Assembly: GCA_028554795.2 (NCBI GenBank) | Contig: CM068841.1 | Coordinates: 23,369,308 to 23,433,307 of the forward strand | Direction: 5' to 3' | DNA: 64,000 nucleotides | Origin: Sinohyriopsis cumingii | Lineage: Eukaryota > Mollusca > Bivalvia > Unionida > Unionidae | Shown: positions 40,946 to 55,435 of the stretch, one piece after another | How the letters are laid out: each line of letters starts with the position of its first letter | Numbering within the stretch: the first letter of the stretch is position 1 | Position numbers and translations under genes: made by a program | The notes under the pieces: model-generated | What the model was told of the DNA's origin: nothing | What the model saw: the letters and a program-made list of their open reading frames with translations, nothing else | Databases searched by the model: none

Positions 40946-43508
40946 TGTATTAGAAGATGAATACGCTAAGAAGACATGTTTAAAAGATTCAAGGGAGTTT
41001 ACGGGTTGGGGTGGGGGTGGACATTGATGTCGTACAAGTCAGGGAAAAGTACCAAAGTATCCACATACAAGCCGAAGAAACAAAGTTTGTTCAACCAAAT
41101 AACAAATTATCGCCTTTGCCACAGATTCAATATTGTTGTTCGTTATCTATTAACTTTTGTAACATGTCATCACCTTTTAACATGTCATCCCCTTTTCCTA
41201 GCAAATCCTTGCCACACCACTTTGATTCCGGTTTGATTCTGCTCTGAGTTATTTAAACCTGAGTCGTTTCGAACTTCGGTATTGAACATGTATTGTAGGT
41301 TATTAAATCTATTAGGTTTCCTGCCAAATGAACCTATAAAAATGTCACCAAGGAATAATATTTTGAAACGGTGGTGAAAATTATGTTTCTGTATTTCACT
41401 CATTATACACATCCTCAGTGTCACATAACTGTACACTCCATACATAATAGTTTCTTACGAAGTGCAAATAATATTTAAAAAATGTGAAATATGCATATGA
41501 CACGTGTACAGAGGACACTTTTAGATCACACAATATAATATCTGTCAGTCCATCTGTTCGTTTTGTAGAAGTTATTCATGGCAATGACCTTCTGTGTTCA
41601 TTGTTGTACATTGTTTCACATATAGAAATACCAGAATACAAAGTAATGCAGCTGACAGTAATATAACTACCCCAATTCCATAGATAGGGTAACCATAATT
41701 CGTAATTTCATCATACTCAAGTAATTTGTCTCGCTTCAGTAATGGTCAAAATCGTGGAAATAAAAAAAAGTTTCATATATATATATATATGTTTGTATTG
41801 GTACCTGACTATCATCAAGTGCAGTTGTAACGGTACTTCAGTGCCATATTTATAATTTCTATATATAAACAGAATGTACATTGTTCTATGCAATTTATGT
41901 CTTTATTAGCTGTCCATGTAATTTTTGTTATTCGTTCTTATATGTCTATTTTTGGCATGATTTATTTTCTATTTCTAAATGCCAGTATATTATTCCATTC
42001 TTAGAGCGTTGATAATTGTGAGTTCCTTAGTATTCAAATCATTAAGGTACTGACTATTCTTTTATTCCATTTTCAGTGCTTTATTTATTTAATTTAATTT
42101 AAGTGACCTTAACCTAACTTACCTTAGTGTAAATTGGCATGTCAATAAAGTCAAGATGGTGAATTCTGGATGCGTTTCCACTGTATCTGCATTAACGATG
42201 GCGGGACCGAGCCTTCTTACGGAATGTAAAGTTGGAGTCAGCGTGGAATTCTGTGCTACAGGTCAGAGAAACATTGAATGTCATTATATTTGACGTATGA
42301 ACGCAGGAGTTGGAAAGTCGGCTACAAAACTCAACATAGAGATGAACTAATATCAGGTCTGAATGAAATCCACACCTTCGAAGATGATATACATTTTGAG
42401 AGAAACAGCCTAAAAACAAAACCCATGTTTATTATACTGTGCAAGATGCCAAACTGAAACATCTGTCTTGAGAATAAAAGCGGAGAGAAATATGTGTATT
42501 ATTGTTTTGCATGGCGCCAATTTTCACCGTTGCTGCCAACGTTCCGCTTGCAGACGTGTTTATGTCGACCTCAGCATGCTTCATCTTCTGGGTTGTAGCG
42601 CTGCTGTTTTCTCGAGCATATGCTACTGGTCCTCGTCCTCGTATCCCGGATATATTGATCGCTTCTTGAATGTCGTTGTTTTACTGAAAAAAAGGCGTCA
42701 GTTCCATAGCAGACGGAATAATGTAAATACCAGCACCACGTACGGCTCTAGTTTAGTTCTTGTTTTTCAAATTGCGTCCCGATAATTAGCTATCACTATC
42801 CCGGAGATTACAGCGTCTACGAGCATTATAAACTGTTTTTTACCCTCGAATGAGATACCTATCGCTGTTCCAACTATGGTTGATTTAATCGTTTGGGACT
42901 GCGCGTAAATGATTTCCCAAACATACTTTTACTGGGATGTTCCACACTGTGGTGGTTGAAACACTGTAACTTGTCGCGCATAAAGCATACACACCCGGTT
43001 TTCATTGCTTCATTATTGTTTTGCTCAAAATATTGACGTGCTGCATCCACGAACATATAACGATCGGTTTCCTATTTGGTGGGATCCAGCCTTTCCCATA
43101 TACCCGGACCCGCTTGATGTACTGCCCCCCCACCATCTCCGCCGAGGTGAAACTAATCTTCCTGACCATCAAGCCATTGTTCATGTCATGTTTTGTTCAT
43201 CCAGTCATCCCCTCTATTCACTAATATGGTATTATAGATGACCTTATGTTCGCAATGGTGTTTTTGAAGGAGTCCCACACTGTTTCGTCCGGAATGGAAC
43301 TTCATCTGGTTCAAAATCTTGCTGACCTGGTAGTCAAAATTAAAGATGTAAAAGCTTGTCGCCAACCTGGTAGACATCCGTTTATTTTGACTGGCAACAT
43401 GAGCTTGCTGATGTTAATGGCAAAACCAATGCCTGCGCGCTATACAGCAAAGTTTACTTGAATTTGTCAGAAGCTCCTTTATCGCTGCGTTTCTTGTGTC
43501 TTCAGTGG
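40946..43508. other. Host DNA, nothing recognised
   Basis: Scattered short ORFs (for example 42468-42785, 105 codons) lack motifs. No shared repeat noticed. Confidence 0.45.
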
Positions 43509-43811
43509 TCAATAACCAACACTGCTTAGCTGTTTAGGTGTATGGTTGCACGTACTTTTTGAAGACTTTGAAAGCGTTGCTGTTTCTGAATGAGAAGTTA
43601 TACCATACTGATGCTGACATTCCCTAACAGCTGGTGGATCTGTGCTCTATCTCCATCAAAGTAGTTAATGATGCTGACGACGCCATATATTTAAAGCATC
43701 GTACTTGTGTAAAAAATCATCTATTAGTACCAGTACTCGTACAAGTGGTGCCAATGCTTGTCGTATTGACTAATTCTTTAGTTGAGTATGTGGCTCAATA
43801 ATAGGTGATAT
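43509..43811 (+). repeat. Repeat R1, copy 3, left part
   Basis: Aligns to positions 2-303 of the window and continues at 47853 after the LINE. Confidence 0.88.
43800..43811. repeat. Target-site duplication of the LINE, left
   Basis: aataggtgatat, repeated exactly at 47853-47864; R1 copy 1 has the corresponding taggtgatat once at 291-301. Confidence 0.9.
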
Positions 43812-43879
43812 GTGTTGGCATCTGTTAGTCTCGAGAGACGGTGGAACTGCGCCCACGAGAGATGTCCCGGTTGGTGGTT

Positions 43880-45650
43880 GTGCAGCGTCTGCTGTGGCTA
43901 AGTAGTCCAATGCGGGAGTGGCAGTCCCTGCTGCACTTGCTGCACTTAAAGGTTGTGTCAGGTGTTGGATGAAGCTGCTTCTTCTTCCTCTGCGATCGTC
44001 TTTCATCAGCTAGCAAGCGTTGCTTGTCCTCTCCGGCTTTCAGACCAGTGATCAGAGCATGTCGCCAGCTTGATCTGTCTAGAGCGAGCTCTTCCCAGGT
44101 GTTGACATCAATATCAAGGGCTTTCATGTCGTGCTTACAGACATCCTTGAAGCGGAGTTGTGGCCGTCCGATCGACCTTTTGCCAGAGGCGAGTTCCGAA
44201 TAAAGATTGTCTTTGGGGATCGGTCAGTCAACCATCCGACGTACATGGCCCAGCCATCTGATGCAGCGTTGGCGGAGGAGTGTGATCATACTGGGAATCT
44301 TGGCACGCTCGAGCACCTGGTTGTTTGTTACTCGATCGCTCCAGGTGATCCCGAGTATGCGTCGGAGGCATCGCATGTCAAAGGCGCTCAGTCTTTTCTC
44401 TTGTGAGGCGTACAGAGTCCAGGTTTCACTGGCATACATGAGAGTGCTTAGCACGCATGCACGGTACACGGTGATCTTAGTGTTCATGGTCAGCATGCTG
44501 TTGTTCCACACTCTCTGCGACAACCTGGAGAGAGTTGTTGATGCCTTTCCGATCCGCTTGTTGAGCTCAGCATCGAGCGAGAGGTTGTTGGTGATGGTAG
44601 AGCCGAGATACATGAACTGACTCACCACCTCAAGTTCCTAGTTATTGATGATGATGCCTGGGGTCCGCGTCCTGAACCATCACGTTTGTTTTCTTTAGGC
44701 TTATGGTTAACCCAAACTCATCACATGCTTTAGCAAAGCGGGTCATCAGGCGCTGAAGCTCAGCTTCTGTGTGGGTGGCTAAAGCAGCATCGTCTGCGAA
44801 GAGCATGTCCCTGATGGTTACTTCACGCACTTTGCTCTTTGCCTTCAGTCGTGCCAGGTTGAACAGTCTGCCGTCTGATCGTGTGGGCAGGTAAATCCCT
44901 TCTGTGGACGTCCCAAAGGCGTGCTTGAGCAGGACTGCGAAGAAGATGCCGACGAGCGTGGGGGCAAGGACACAGCCCTGTTTAACTCCACTGCGGATGT
45001 CAAAGGGGTCGGATGTTGAGCCATCATACTGCACTGTGCCTTTCATGTCATCGTGGAAGGAGTGGATCATGCTTAGCAGCTTTGGAGGGCAACCAATTTT
45101 CGCCAGGATTGTGAAGAGTCCATCTCTGCTGACCAGATCGAATGCCTTGGTGAGGTCTATAAAGGCCAGGAAGAGGGGTCTGTGTTGTTCTCTGCATTTT
45201 TTCTGCAGTTGCCTGACAGAGAAGATCATGTCGATTGTGGACTTCTCTGCGCGGAACCCGCACTGCGACTCTGGGTAAACTCTGTCAGCAAACGTCTGCA
45301 GTCTGTTCAGGATGACGCGTGCGAAAAGTTTACCCACGATGCTGAGAAGTGATGTTGCAGTCACTTCTGTCGCCCTTGTTCTTGTACAGGGTTATGATGT
45401 TAGCATCTCTCATGTCCTGAGGCACTGCCCTCTCGTCCCAGCACTGGCAGAGGAGGTGGTGCAGGTGTGTGAGAGGCACGCTACATCCACGCTTGATGAG
45501 TTCTGCTGTGATGCCATCCTTCCCTGGGGCTTTACCTAGGTACAGTTTCTCTAAGGCCTTCTTTAGTTCGTCTGCAGTAGGTTCCTCGTCCAGTGCGGCC
45601 ATTGGAGGGAGGTTTTCAATGGCGTTGAGGGCATCATTGTTCACGTGGTT
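43880..45650 (-). pseudogene. LINE reverse transcriptase and C-terminal zinc finger
   Basis: RT motifs: GKAPGKDGI, LLSIVGKLFARVI, QCGFRAEKSTIDMI, FIDLTKAFDLV, GVKQGCVLAPTL, MLFADDAAL and LTISLKKT. These are followed in other frames by FMYLGSTITNN, YRACVLSTLMYASETW, IRWLGHVRRM and a zinc finger CSKCSRDC...LLSHSRRC. Three or more frameshifts; otherwise well preserved, so a fairly young copy. Confidence 0.9.
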
Positions 45651-45969
45651 CTCTTTGGAGTACAGTTTGGAGTAATTTTACACCCAACGCTCCATCTGCT
45701 TGCCCTTGTTGTGGATGGTATCGCCTGTGGCAGACTTCAGTGGTGCTGTCAGTTTCTTCGTGGGACCCATTGCTTACTTTATGCCATCGTACATGCCTCT
45801 GATGTTTCCAATATCTGCTACTGACTGGATACTCTGACAGAGCTGAAGTCAGTATTCATTGGCACACTGCCGTGCTAATCTCTGCACTTTGCTTCTGGTA
45901 GACCTGTATGCCTGTAGTGTCTTCTGACAGGGGGATCGCTTGTATTGCAGGTGAGCACTGCGACGCTCT

Positions 45970-47010
45970 TCTATGGCTGGCATGAGTGTGGCAGAGTTAG
46001 CCTCAAACCAGTCATTGTTCTTTGATTGCTTCTTACCAAGATCCGTGTGGCTGTGCTGTATACAGTCTCTCTGATGTAATCCCATCTTTCTTTGGCACTG
46101 CCGTTGGGGGGTTCTGAGTCAACCGTCTTGGAAAGAGCATATGTGAATTCCTCAGCCTTGTCTGGATATGATGTCTTGCTCACATCAATGCGTGGTTGAC
46201 CCTCTTGCCTAGAGCGGTGGATCTTCTTTGGCTGAAGCTTCATTTTGCAGCACACCAGCGAGTGGTCGGTGTCGCAGTCAGCACTGTAGAAGGTACGGGT
46301 AAGAAGCACACCCTTCATGGCTGACCGTCTTGTAATGATCAAGTCCAGCTGGTGCCAGTTTTTAGACCGGGGATGCCTCCAAGACACTTTGTGCTGTGGC
46401 TTTGTCTGAAAGAATGAATTGGTGATGCTAAGTTCGTGGTACGAGCACATCTCTAGAAGGCGCTACCCATTCTCATTCATCTTCACAATGCCAAACTTGC
46501 CAAGACAGGAGGGCCAAGAGTCATGATCGGCACCCACCCTAGCATTGAAGTCGCCCAGCAAAATCAAGTTCTCTTCCTTGGGAATTTTGTCGATGAGCGA
46601 GTTTAACTCATCATAAAACTCATCCTTGGTATCTGTGGCGGATCGTAGTGTGGGAGCGTATACACTGATCAGGTTGACAGGCCCGTTTGTGGTGTGGAGG
46701 CGGAGGGATAGCAGTCTTTCATTTCCTTGTTGGCAGGGTTCTATCATTCCCAGCAGAGTGTTCCTGACAGCAAATCCAACACCAAACTCTCTGGCTTCAT
46801 CTGCGCTCTTTCTTTACCAGAAGAATGTGTAGTTCTTTTCTCTGAGGGACCCAGAATATGGTAGTCTTGTTTCCTGTAGTGAGGCGACGTCGACCTGGAA
46901 CCTTGCAAGTTCGTCGTTGATGACTGAAGTCTTACGAACATCACTGATTGTCTGGAGATCATCTGAAAGCCCAGTCAGCATGGTCCGGACATTCCAGGTA
47001 CCTAGCTTGA
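45970..47010 (-). pseudogene. LINE endonuclease domain
   Basis: Endonuclease/exonuclease/phosphatase family motifs in order on the minus strand: LGTWNVRTM, SLQETRL, LISVYAP, LLGDFNARVG, LDLIITRR and DTDHSLV. The frame is interrupted by a stop after NENG near 46463 and by frameshifts near 46745. Confidence 0.88.
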
Positions 47011-47852
47011 GTATTGAAGTCTTTTTTTTTATTTTTATTTTGTTATTTCTTGGTGCAGTTGTTGCAGTCCGCTTGTCAGGTACTCGCGTACCTTAAGCCT
47101 TACGCACCCAGCAAGGCAGGCGAACTGTGGCGGGACAGCATCTTATTGGCTGGGGGCTGCCCAGTTTGAAGCAGGCGGTAGCTGTCCAGTGAAACATGTT
47201 GGTCTCTGCCACCGTCAGAAGCAACCCCTGGTGTCTGGCTCTACGCCAATCGAGCGGTGACTTATAACCGGTAAACTGCTGCTTCCCGTGTTGTGTCGAC
47301 GCTATGGAGCGAAGCTGGAGTGTCATCTCCAGGGCGCAAGCCTGGGCAGGGTGATATGGAGAATCAACTGTTGCCCATGCAGCTGATCCCCCCTCTCCAC
47401 GCAGTTGATGGATCCAAGGGAAAGGACAAGCCGATACGTCATGGCACCAGCTGCGTCGCAGGAGTTGCCGAGATGACACTGAAATCAATGCCACGTCGCC
47501 TTAGGGACTCCGACTCCGGATTTTCTGTTTGGGTTTACTCCCTTAGTCTTTCCCCTGAGAGGGTATAGTCGCAAGGCAGTGAAGGTTTGAAATAAAAGTT
47601 TACCTTCTCCTAGATGAGTGACCACCCAAGGTTAACGAGCCCCATCTGCCCGAAGCATCTGGTTTTGAGGCGCCAGAAGCTCGCCTGTCATCCCTTCTCC
47701 AGTCAGTTTAAACAGGTTCCGCCACTCGTGAAGGCCTGGAGCTGGATTTGGTTGTCAGAGGCTCTATCAGACGCAAGCCACTGGGAGATTTCCAAGGGAA
47801 GTGGGTACTTATCTCCCACAACCGCCCCCGGCGATGACAACCATTGAAACCC

Positions 47853-48945
47853 AATAGGTGATATACACCGAATCTAATTCATTACAGTAAAATGTGGTTC
47901 AAATAATGTTGGCTCAACATTTCGGCTGCCCTTTGTAATAATACTTTGAGTGCAGTTTCCCTTAGTTGAAATGAATAGATGATCCGGATGGTAGAAATGT
48001 CATCCTGACGGACAACATCACCATTCTTGCATTATAACATTCATATCTTCGAGAAAGTAATTCAGGCTGTCGTTCCTGGATTGACTATAACGCGGCAACC
48101 GGGTAGGTAAGGACGACATAGTGAACAAGACTATGCACAGCGGCTATGTCGCTAACAATCATCCTTGGGTTCGACGACATCACAAATTTCGTGAGAATCA
48201 CACATATAGTCAGAGGCGTTTTTTAGCATCCCGCAGCTCTATGTCGACCTCGATCAGATAAACAACCAGGAACACTCTTGATTGAATTAACAGTACCATT
48301 CTACAAATCATTTCTGTTGGTGGCGAATCCTACAGGGACACGCATGCTGTCGAGTATGGAAAACCACATTGGCTGCATTCATGACCTCTTGATACATGTC
48401 TTAGACGAGAAAATTGTATATGTTGGCGTGCATCATCACCCTTGAAAATAAGCACCAGTAGCGCTCTGCTGACACACTATGAGTCTTCATTGTCTTGGTT
48501 TCCTTTCGTGGTGGCGCTGAAAGTTGGATATATACCCGGGGATCGGGCCCGTAAGAGGGCCAGTATCGAACAACCTTATTTTATTTTGATTTTAAAAAAT
48601 TTGATTGAACATGAACTAGGAAAGGTCCGGCTGTTTCTTACCCCAGGGCCCGTAATCGCTCATTACGGCCCTGATTAATGGTCGAGAAATAAAGAAACGT
48701 ACTGGAGCGCATTTACTGACAACCGGTATTGCTCCTGTTTGGTGGTCTTCAGCATGGATATTGGCAAGATAGTAGTTTCCTATATTTGGCAGCCTCAGTC
48801 ACCTTGGGGTGTGAGCTGTGGAGGGGGCGAGTGAGTGAAAAACCTAATAGAGGCATTTTACACGTGCTATTATTTGTCACGAGAGGTGAAGTCATGAATG
48901 AGCATGCAAAGCGTTTCACCTTTACGATCTATACGAATGATAACA
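47853..48945 (+). repeat. Repeat R1, copy 3, right part
   Basis: Aligns to 293-1025 and then to 17915-18060 and 27761-28040. It contains the empty target sites of both Polintons: aacaac at 48569-48574 and atcgct at 48655-48660. Confidence 0.88.
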
Positions 48946-49499
48946 CTTTCACAATACTTTAAACTCTTTTAGAACTGTATCTAAATCATGATACGAATCA
49001 CGCAAGCTGCCTAACAATGACGACAGGTGTGTATAATTTAAGCAACACACGTTTATGTTATGATACCGAACATTTTGTTTTACGCACAGATTGTTAGCTA
49101 TTGTACAGTAAATCAGAAAACATGGATCAGGCAAATGAATGACATAAAAGTATTATCCCAGCTTAAATAGAGCCTTCTACATTTTGAATAAGACCAGCAC
49201 ACTCTGACCGTAAGTCGAATCGTGTAGATGGTTCAGAAGACAATAATTCTGACGTCCGTTATGCATTCTGATTTACTGACTGGTTAGTGTTGTATGTCAC
49301 ATTAGATCACGAACGTCTAATTATTCTTGTTCCCAGGCAATAATGGTGAAGTGCCTTGTCAAGAGATACGCCCTGGCAGTTAAAACAAGCCGGGCTGGTA
49401 GATTTTAATATTGCGTCTTCTGAAAAAAAAATACTCTTCCACCATTATGGTAGCCATTTCTTTTCTCAATCAATACAAGTATACGCTCATTAAGTCCAG

Positions 49500-50130
49500 T
49501 ACGGTTTGTTCTGAAGAGGAGAAATATACTGCATTCCTCTGAACAGCCTTTTCATTCTGATGTAAAGACTGAGCCTCCCAAACCAGCCCAACCCTGTTCA
49601 TTCGTAAGAAGACAATTTGGCCTCGCAAACCACTCCAAGACTGTTCATTCTGATGAAGACATGGGGCCTCCCAAACCAGTCTAACCCTGTTAATTTATAA
49701 GAAGACAACTATTCACCTTCCCTCTCACCAGCCATGTCATAATGACTGAGACAATAGACCCAATCCTACACCAACCTTGTCCAGCAGACACTATTCCTCG
49801 CGACAGCCGTGTCCATGCCGATGAAGACACAATACCTCTTAAACCAGTCAAACACTGTTCATTACTAGAAAGATAGAATGCCATCACACTAAAAAGCCTT
49901 CTCAATTTGTTGAAGACAAAGGGTCTCCCAAATAGGTCCGATCTTGTCTATTCTGAAAACAATAAGTATACTCCATTCCTGTAAAAAGGTTTATTACTAT
50001 GAAGAAGACAAATGGTCTCCCAACCATTGTCTTTTCTGAAAAAAAAATATTTATACTCCATTCCGGTAAATGGCCTTCTTATCCTGAAGAACACAAATTA
50101 TCCTATTTAGACCAACTTTGTCCATCCTAG
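49500..50130 (+). repeat. Degenerate tandem repeat, about 60-bp units
   Basis: Recurring 'ctcccaaaccagtc.aaccc', 'tgttcattctgatgaagaca' segments, roughly ten diverged units. Confidence 0.65.
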
Positions 50131-50179
50131 AGGTGACAAACATACTGATAATTTATAAAGTCTTATCCATTCTGAGAAA

Positions 50180-51415
50180 GATTTTCTGCCTACATTCTTT
50201 TGCGATGAAATGTCTGTGCAGGAACTTCATGCCGAATCAACGAACCATATTTGGTACAAAATTCACATATTCAGCAACAAGACATAAAAACCTTCACTGT
50301 TTTCTATATTGTTAATAAAAACTATAACTTGTCAAAACTTTGTCAGATATTTTGTTTTTCGATCCAGAAAGTTACGCCTGTCTTTATTTTATCTTATTTT
50401 AACAAAACGCTAGTACAAGTAGGATGACAAGCAAGTATTTTGGCTGTTATAAATGGTTTAGTTGATTTGCTCATTTCAAAAGGCACTTTCAACAGATTAT
50501 TGGTAACATAATTGTAACTAATCGCCTTTTCCAAGGACTCGCAGAGGAAGCTGGTAGGAACTGACGACTTGCACCCTCCGAAATAAATATACAAGATTTG
50601 CAATGGGAACAAACTGTTAAGTATGGCAAAATAGTTTTAAATGCCCTAATTGAATGGCAAACATAATCGAAATACACTTATTGATTGTTTCATTGTTGTA
50701 TCTTTTATCTGTCTACTCCTTACTGTCTGTACGATTAAAAAGCAACAAATCTAGAAAGCAACAATTCTTTTACATTTCAGATTACCTACTATTTGTACTA
50801 CTGTAAACATAGTCACGGATAATAGATGATTTAGTGTTATTGTTGGGGAAAGTTTAAAGGAGATAGAAGAAATGGGAGATAGAGAGGTCACAATATCAGA
50901 TACATAAAGAATGTGCACAACATGAAAAAGTACGACGTCTACAATCTAGTTACTGCTACATATAAGAATTGCTTCAAATGTATATAAAGAAGTTCGATTA
51001 AGTCCATGGTATGATCATAAGAAAACTAAAATTAAAATGTAATATGCCAAACTTAGCCCAGAGAAGAAACAAATTAAGGAACAGGACAGGGTAATACATT
51101 TAAAACACAAAACTATATCAAACTATATAAATTTGTTTAAAAGGATTCAGAAAAGGGTCGAAGAAACCCCGGGATCCTTAGAGCCGCAATCATAGAGGCC
51201 AAAAATCTTCAGCTTTAACATTAATGTCTTCGTATGCTACACGTACTGGGTCGTAAACTCGCTTGTGTATGGGAATAGAATTTCATAAAGCCAAAATTTT
51301 GGGAAAACAAATTTTTTAAAAGAAGACATTGGTTAAGCATGTGATGTCCAACCTCATAAACAACAATGGCTACACAGGATGCATTGTACAATTGTCAATT
51401 ATAGGCGTCCTTCGT
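50180..51415. other. AT-rich host DNA, nothing recognised
   Basis: Short ORFs only, without motifs. Confidence 0.5.
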
Positions 51416-51419
51416 ATAG

Positions 51420-51830
51420 CATGCTTCATTTGAATTGCAGACATCTAGATTTACAGTCATCCAAAGTTGCTGTCATTCGTTGTCCAAGACGTGTTGGGCT
51501 ATAATTTCCATTTGATTTAGATACATCAAAAGTAGCTGTCATTCCTTTTCCATGATGTACTGGGCTATAATTTCCTTTTGATTTACAGACACCCAAAGTC
51601 GCTGGCACTCTTTGTCCATGATGTATTGGGCTATGCTTTTCATAACGGAAATCCAAAGTAGATGTCACTTTTTATCCACGATGTGTTCGATTATAGTTTC
51701 TATTTGGTTGACAGACATCCACAATATATCTCATTTTTTGTCCATGATGTGTTGGCCTTTGGTTTTCGTTTGAATTACAAATATCCGAAATTGGTGTCAT
51801 TCTTTATCCAAGTTACATATAAACTAAAAT
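51420..51830 (-). repeat. Degenerate tandem repeat, about 62-bp units
   Basis: Six or so units with 'tccatgatgt.ttgggctat' and 'acagacatccaaag'. Confidence 0.7.
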
Positions 51831-51879
51831 ATATACAGATTGTGGTTGAAGTTAATTTTATACTTACATATCATACTCA

Positions 51880-54800
51880 TCACTGGAAGCTAATGTTGTA
51901 CATACATATCACACTCAACCTTGGAAGCTAATGTTGTACATACATATCACACTCAACCTTGGAAGCTAATTTTGTACATACATATCACACTCAACCTTGG
52001 AAGTTAAATTTGTACACACATATCAAACTCAACCTTAGAAGCTATTTTCGTACATGCATATCACACTCAACCTTAGAAGCTACATTCGTACATACATATC
52101 ACACTCAACCTTGGAAGCTAATTTCGTACATTCATATCACACTCAACCTTGGAAGTTTGGAAACTAATTTCGTACATTCATATCACACTCAACCTTGGAA
52201 GTTTGGAAACTAATTTCGTACATACATATCACACTCAACCTTGGAAGCTTGGAAACTAATTTCGTACATACATATCACACTCAACCTTGGCAGCTAATTT
52301 TGTACATGCATATCACACTCAACCTTGGAAGCTTGGAAGCTAATTTCGTACATACATATCACACTCAACCTTGGCATCTAATTTTGTACATACATATCAC
52401 ACTCAACCTTGGAAACTAATTGTGTACATACATATCACACTCAACCTTGGACGCTAATTTCGTACATGCATATCACACTCAACCTTGGACGCTAATTTCG
52501 TACATACATATCACACTCAACCTTGGGCGCTAATTTCGTATATACATATCACACTCAACCTTGGCATCTAATTTTGTACATACATATCACACTCAACCTT
52601 GGAAGTTAAATTTGTACACACATATCAAACTCAACCTTAGAAGCTATTTTCGTACATGCATATCACACTCAACCTTAGAAGCTACATTCGTACATACATA
52701 TCACACTCAACCTTGGAAGCTAATTTCGTACATTCATATCACACTCAACCTTGGAAGTTTGGAAACTAATTTCGTACATTCATATCACACTCAACCTTGG
52801 AAGTTTGGAAACTAATTTCGTACATACATATCACACTCAACCTTGGAAGCTTGGAAACTAATTTCGTACATACATATCACACTCAACCTTGGCAGCTAAT
52901 TTTGTACATGCATATCACACTCAACCTTGGAAGCTTGGAAGCTAATTTCGTACATACATATCACACTCAACCTTGGCATCTAATTTTGTACATACATATC
53001 ACACTCAACCTTGGAAACTAATTGTGTACATACATATCACACTCAACCTTGGACGCTAATTTCGTACATGCATATCACACTCAACCTTGGCATCTAATTT
53101 TGTACATACATATCACAGTCAACCTTGGGCGCTAATTTCGTATATACATATCACACTCAACCTTGGCATCTAATTTTGTACATACATATCACACTCAACC
53201 TTGGCATCTAATTTCGTATATACATATCACACTCAACCTTGGCATCTAATTTTGTACATACATATCACAGTCAACCTTGGGCGCTAATTTCGTATATACA
53301 TATCACACTCAACCTTGGCATCTAATTTTGTACATACATATCACACTCAACCTTGGCATCTAATTTCGTATATACATATCACACTCAACCTTGGCATCTA
53401 ATTTTGTACATACATATCACAGTCAACCTTGGACGCTAATTTCGTACATACATATCACACTCAACCTTGGAAACTAATTTCGTATATACATATCACACTC
53501 AACCTTGGCATCTAATTTTGTACATATATATCACACTCAACCTTGGAAACTAATTTCGTACATACATATCACACTCAACCTTGGCATCTAATTTCGTACA
53601 TACATATCACGCTCAACCTTGGCATCTAATTTCGTACATACATATCACACTCAACCTTGGTATCTAATTTCGTACATACATATCACAGTCAACCTTGGAC
53701 GCTAATTTCGTACATACATATCACACTCAACCTTGGACGCTAATTTCGTACATACATATCATACTCAACCTTGGCATCTAATTTCGTACATACATATCAC
53801 ACTCAACCTTGGCATCTAATTTCGTACATACATATCACGCTCAACCTTGGCATCTAATTTCGTACATACATATCATACTCAACCTTGGCATCTAATTTCG
53901 TACATACATATCACACTCAACCTTGGAAACTAATTGTGTACATACATATCACACTCAACCTTGGACGCTAATTTCGTACATGCATATCACACTCAACCTT
54001 GGCATCTAATTTTGTACATACATATCACAGTCAACCTTGGACGCTAATTTCGTATATACATATCACACTCAACCTTGGCATCTAATTTTGTACATACATA
54101 TCACACTCAACCTTGGCATCTAATTTTGTACATACATATCACAGTCAACCTTGGGCGCTAATTTCGTATATACATATCACACTCAACCTTGGCATCTAAT
54201 TTTGTACATACATATCACACTCAACCTTGGCATCTAATTTTGTACATACATATCACACTCAACCTTGGCATCTAATTTTGTACATACATATCACGCTCAA
54301 CCTTGGCATCTAATTTTGTACATACATATCACACTCAACCTTGGCATCTAATTTTGTACATACATATCACGCTCAACCTTGGCATCTAATTTCGTACATA
54401 CATATCACACTCAACCTTGGTATCTAATTTCGTACATACATATCACAGTCAACCTTGGACGCTAATTTCGTACATACATATCACACTCAACCTTGGACGC
54501 TAATTTCGTACATACATATCATACTCAACCTTGGACGCTAATTTCGTACATACATATCACACTCAACCTTGGACGCTAATTTCGTACATACATATCACAC
54601 TCAACCTTGGCATCTAATTTTGTACATACATATCACAGTCAACCTTGGGCGCTAATTTCGTATATACATATCACACTCAACCTTGGCATCTAATTTCGTA
54701 CATACATATCACACTCAACCTTGGCATCTAATTTCGTACATACATATCACACTCAACCTTGGTATCTAATTTCGTACATACATATCACGCTCAACCTTGG

Positions 54801-55430
54801 CATCTAATTTCGTACATACATATCACACTCAACCTTGGTATCTAATTTCGTACATACATATCACAGTCAACCTTGGACGCTAATTTCGTACATACATATC
54901 ACACTCAACCTTGGACGCTAATTTCGTACATACATATCACACTCAACCTTGGCATATAATTTCGTACATACATATCACACTCAACCTTGGCATCTAATTT
55001 CGTACATACATATCACGCTCAACCTTGGCATCTAATTTCGTACATACATATCACGCTCAACCTTGGCATCTAATTTCGTACATACATATCACACTCAACC
55101 TTGGCAGCTAATTTTGTACATACATATCACACTCAACCTTGGAAGCTTGGAAGCTAATTTCGTACATACATATCACACTCAACCTTGGAAACTAATTTCG
55201 TACATACATATTACACTCAACCTTGGCATCTAATTTTGTACATACATATCACACTCAACCTTGGAAGCTTGGAAGCTAATTTCGTACATACATATCACAC
55301 TCAAACTTGGCAGCTAATTTTGTACACACATATCACACTCAACCTTGGAAGCTAACTTCGTACATACATATCACACTAAACCTTGTAAGCTAATTGTGTA
55401 CATACATATCACATATCACTATAAACTGCC
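51880..55430. repeat. Satellite array, 38-bp unit
   Basis: Roughly ninety units of 'cttggcatctaatttcgtac' plus 'atacatatcacactcaac', with some longer variants (cttggaagcttggaaac). At the left side a block of about 450 bp is repeated with a 602-bp offset (51975-52420 and 52577-53022), a higher-order duplication. The array runs directly into a SINE tail. Confidence 0.95.
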
Positions 55431-55435
55431 ACACT

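Larger units (their letters stand above)
43812..47852 (-). mobile_element. Non-LTR retrotransposon (LINE), nearly full length
   Basis: About 4.0 kb on the minus strand inserted into R1 with a 12-bp duplication. It contains an apurinic-type endonuclease, a reverse transcriptase and a C-terminal zinc finger in several shifted frames. The 3' end carries a small hairpin (gtctctcgagac) and no poly(A). The 5' region (46980-47852) is apparently untranslated. Clade not assigned with confidence. Confidence 0.92.

Noticed and set aside
51959-53021. ORFs of 74-84 codons repeated with a 602-bp offset
   Set aside because: They are translations of the 38-bp satellite and change frame with unit length.
51880-55430. 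CRISPR-like array
   Set aside because: Units are direct tandem repeats with no unique spacers, in a eukaryotic context.
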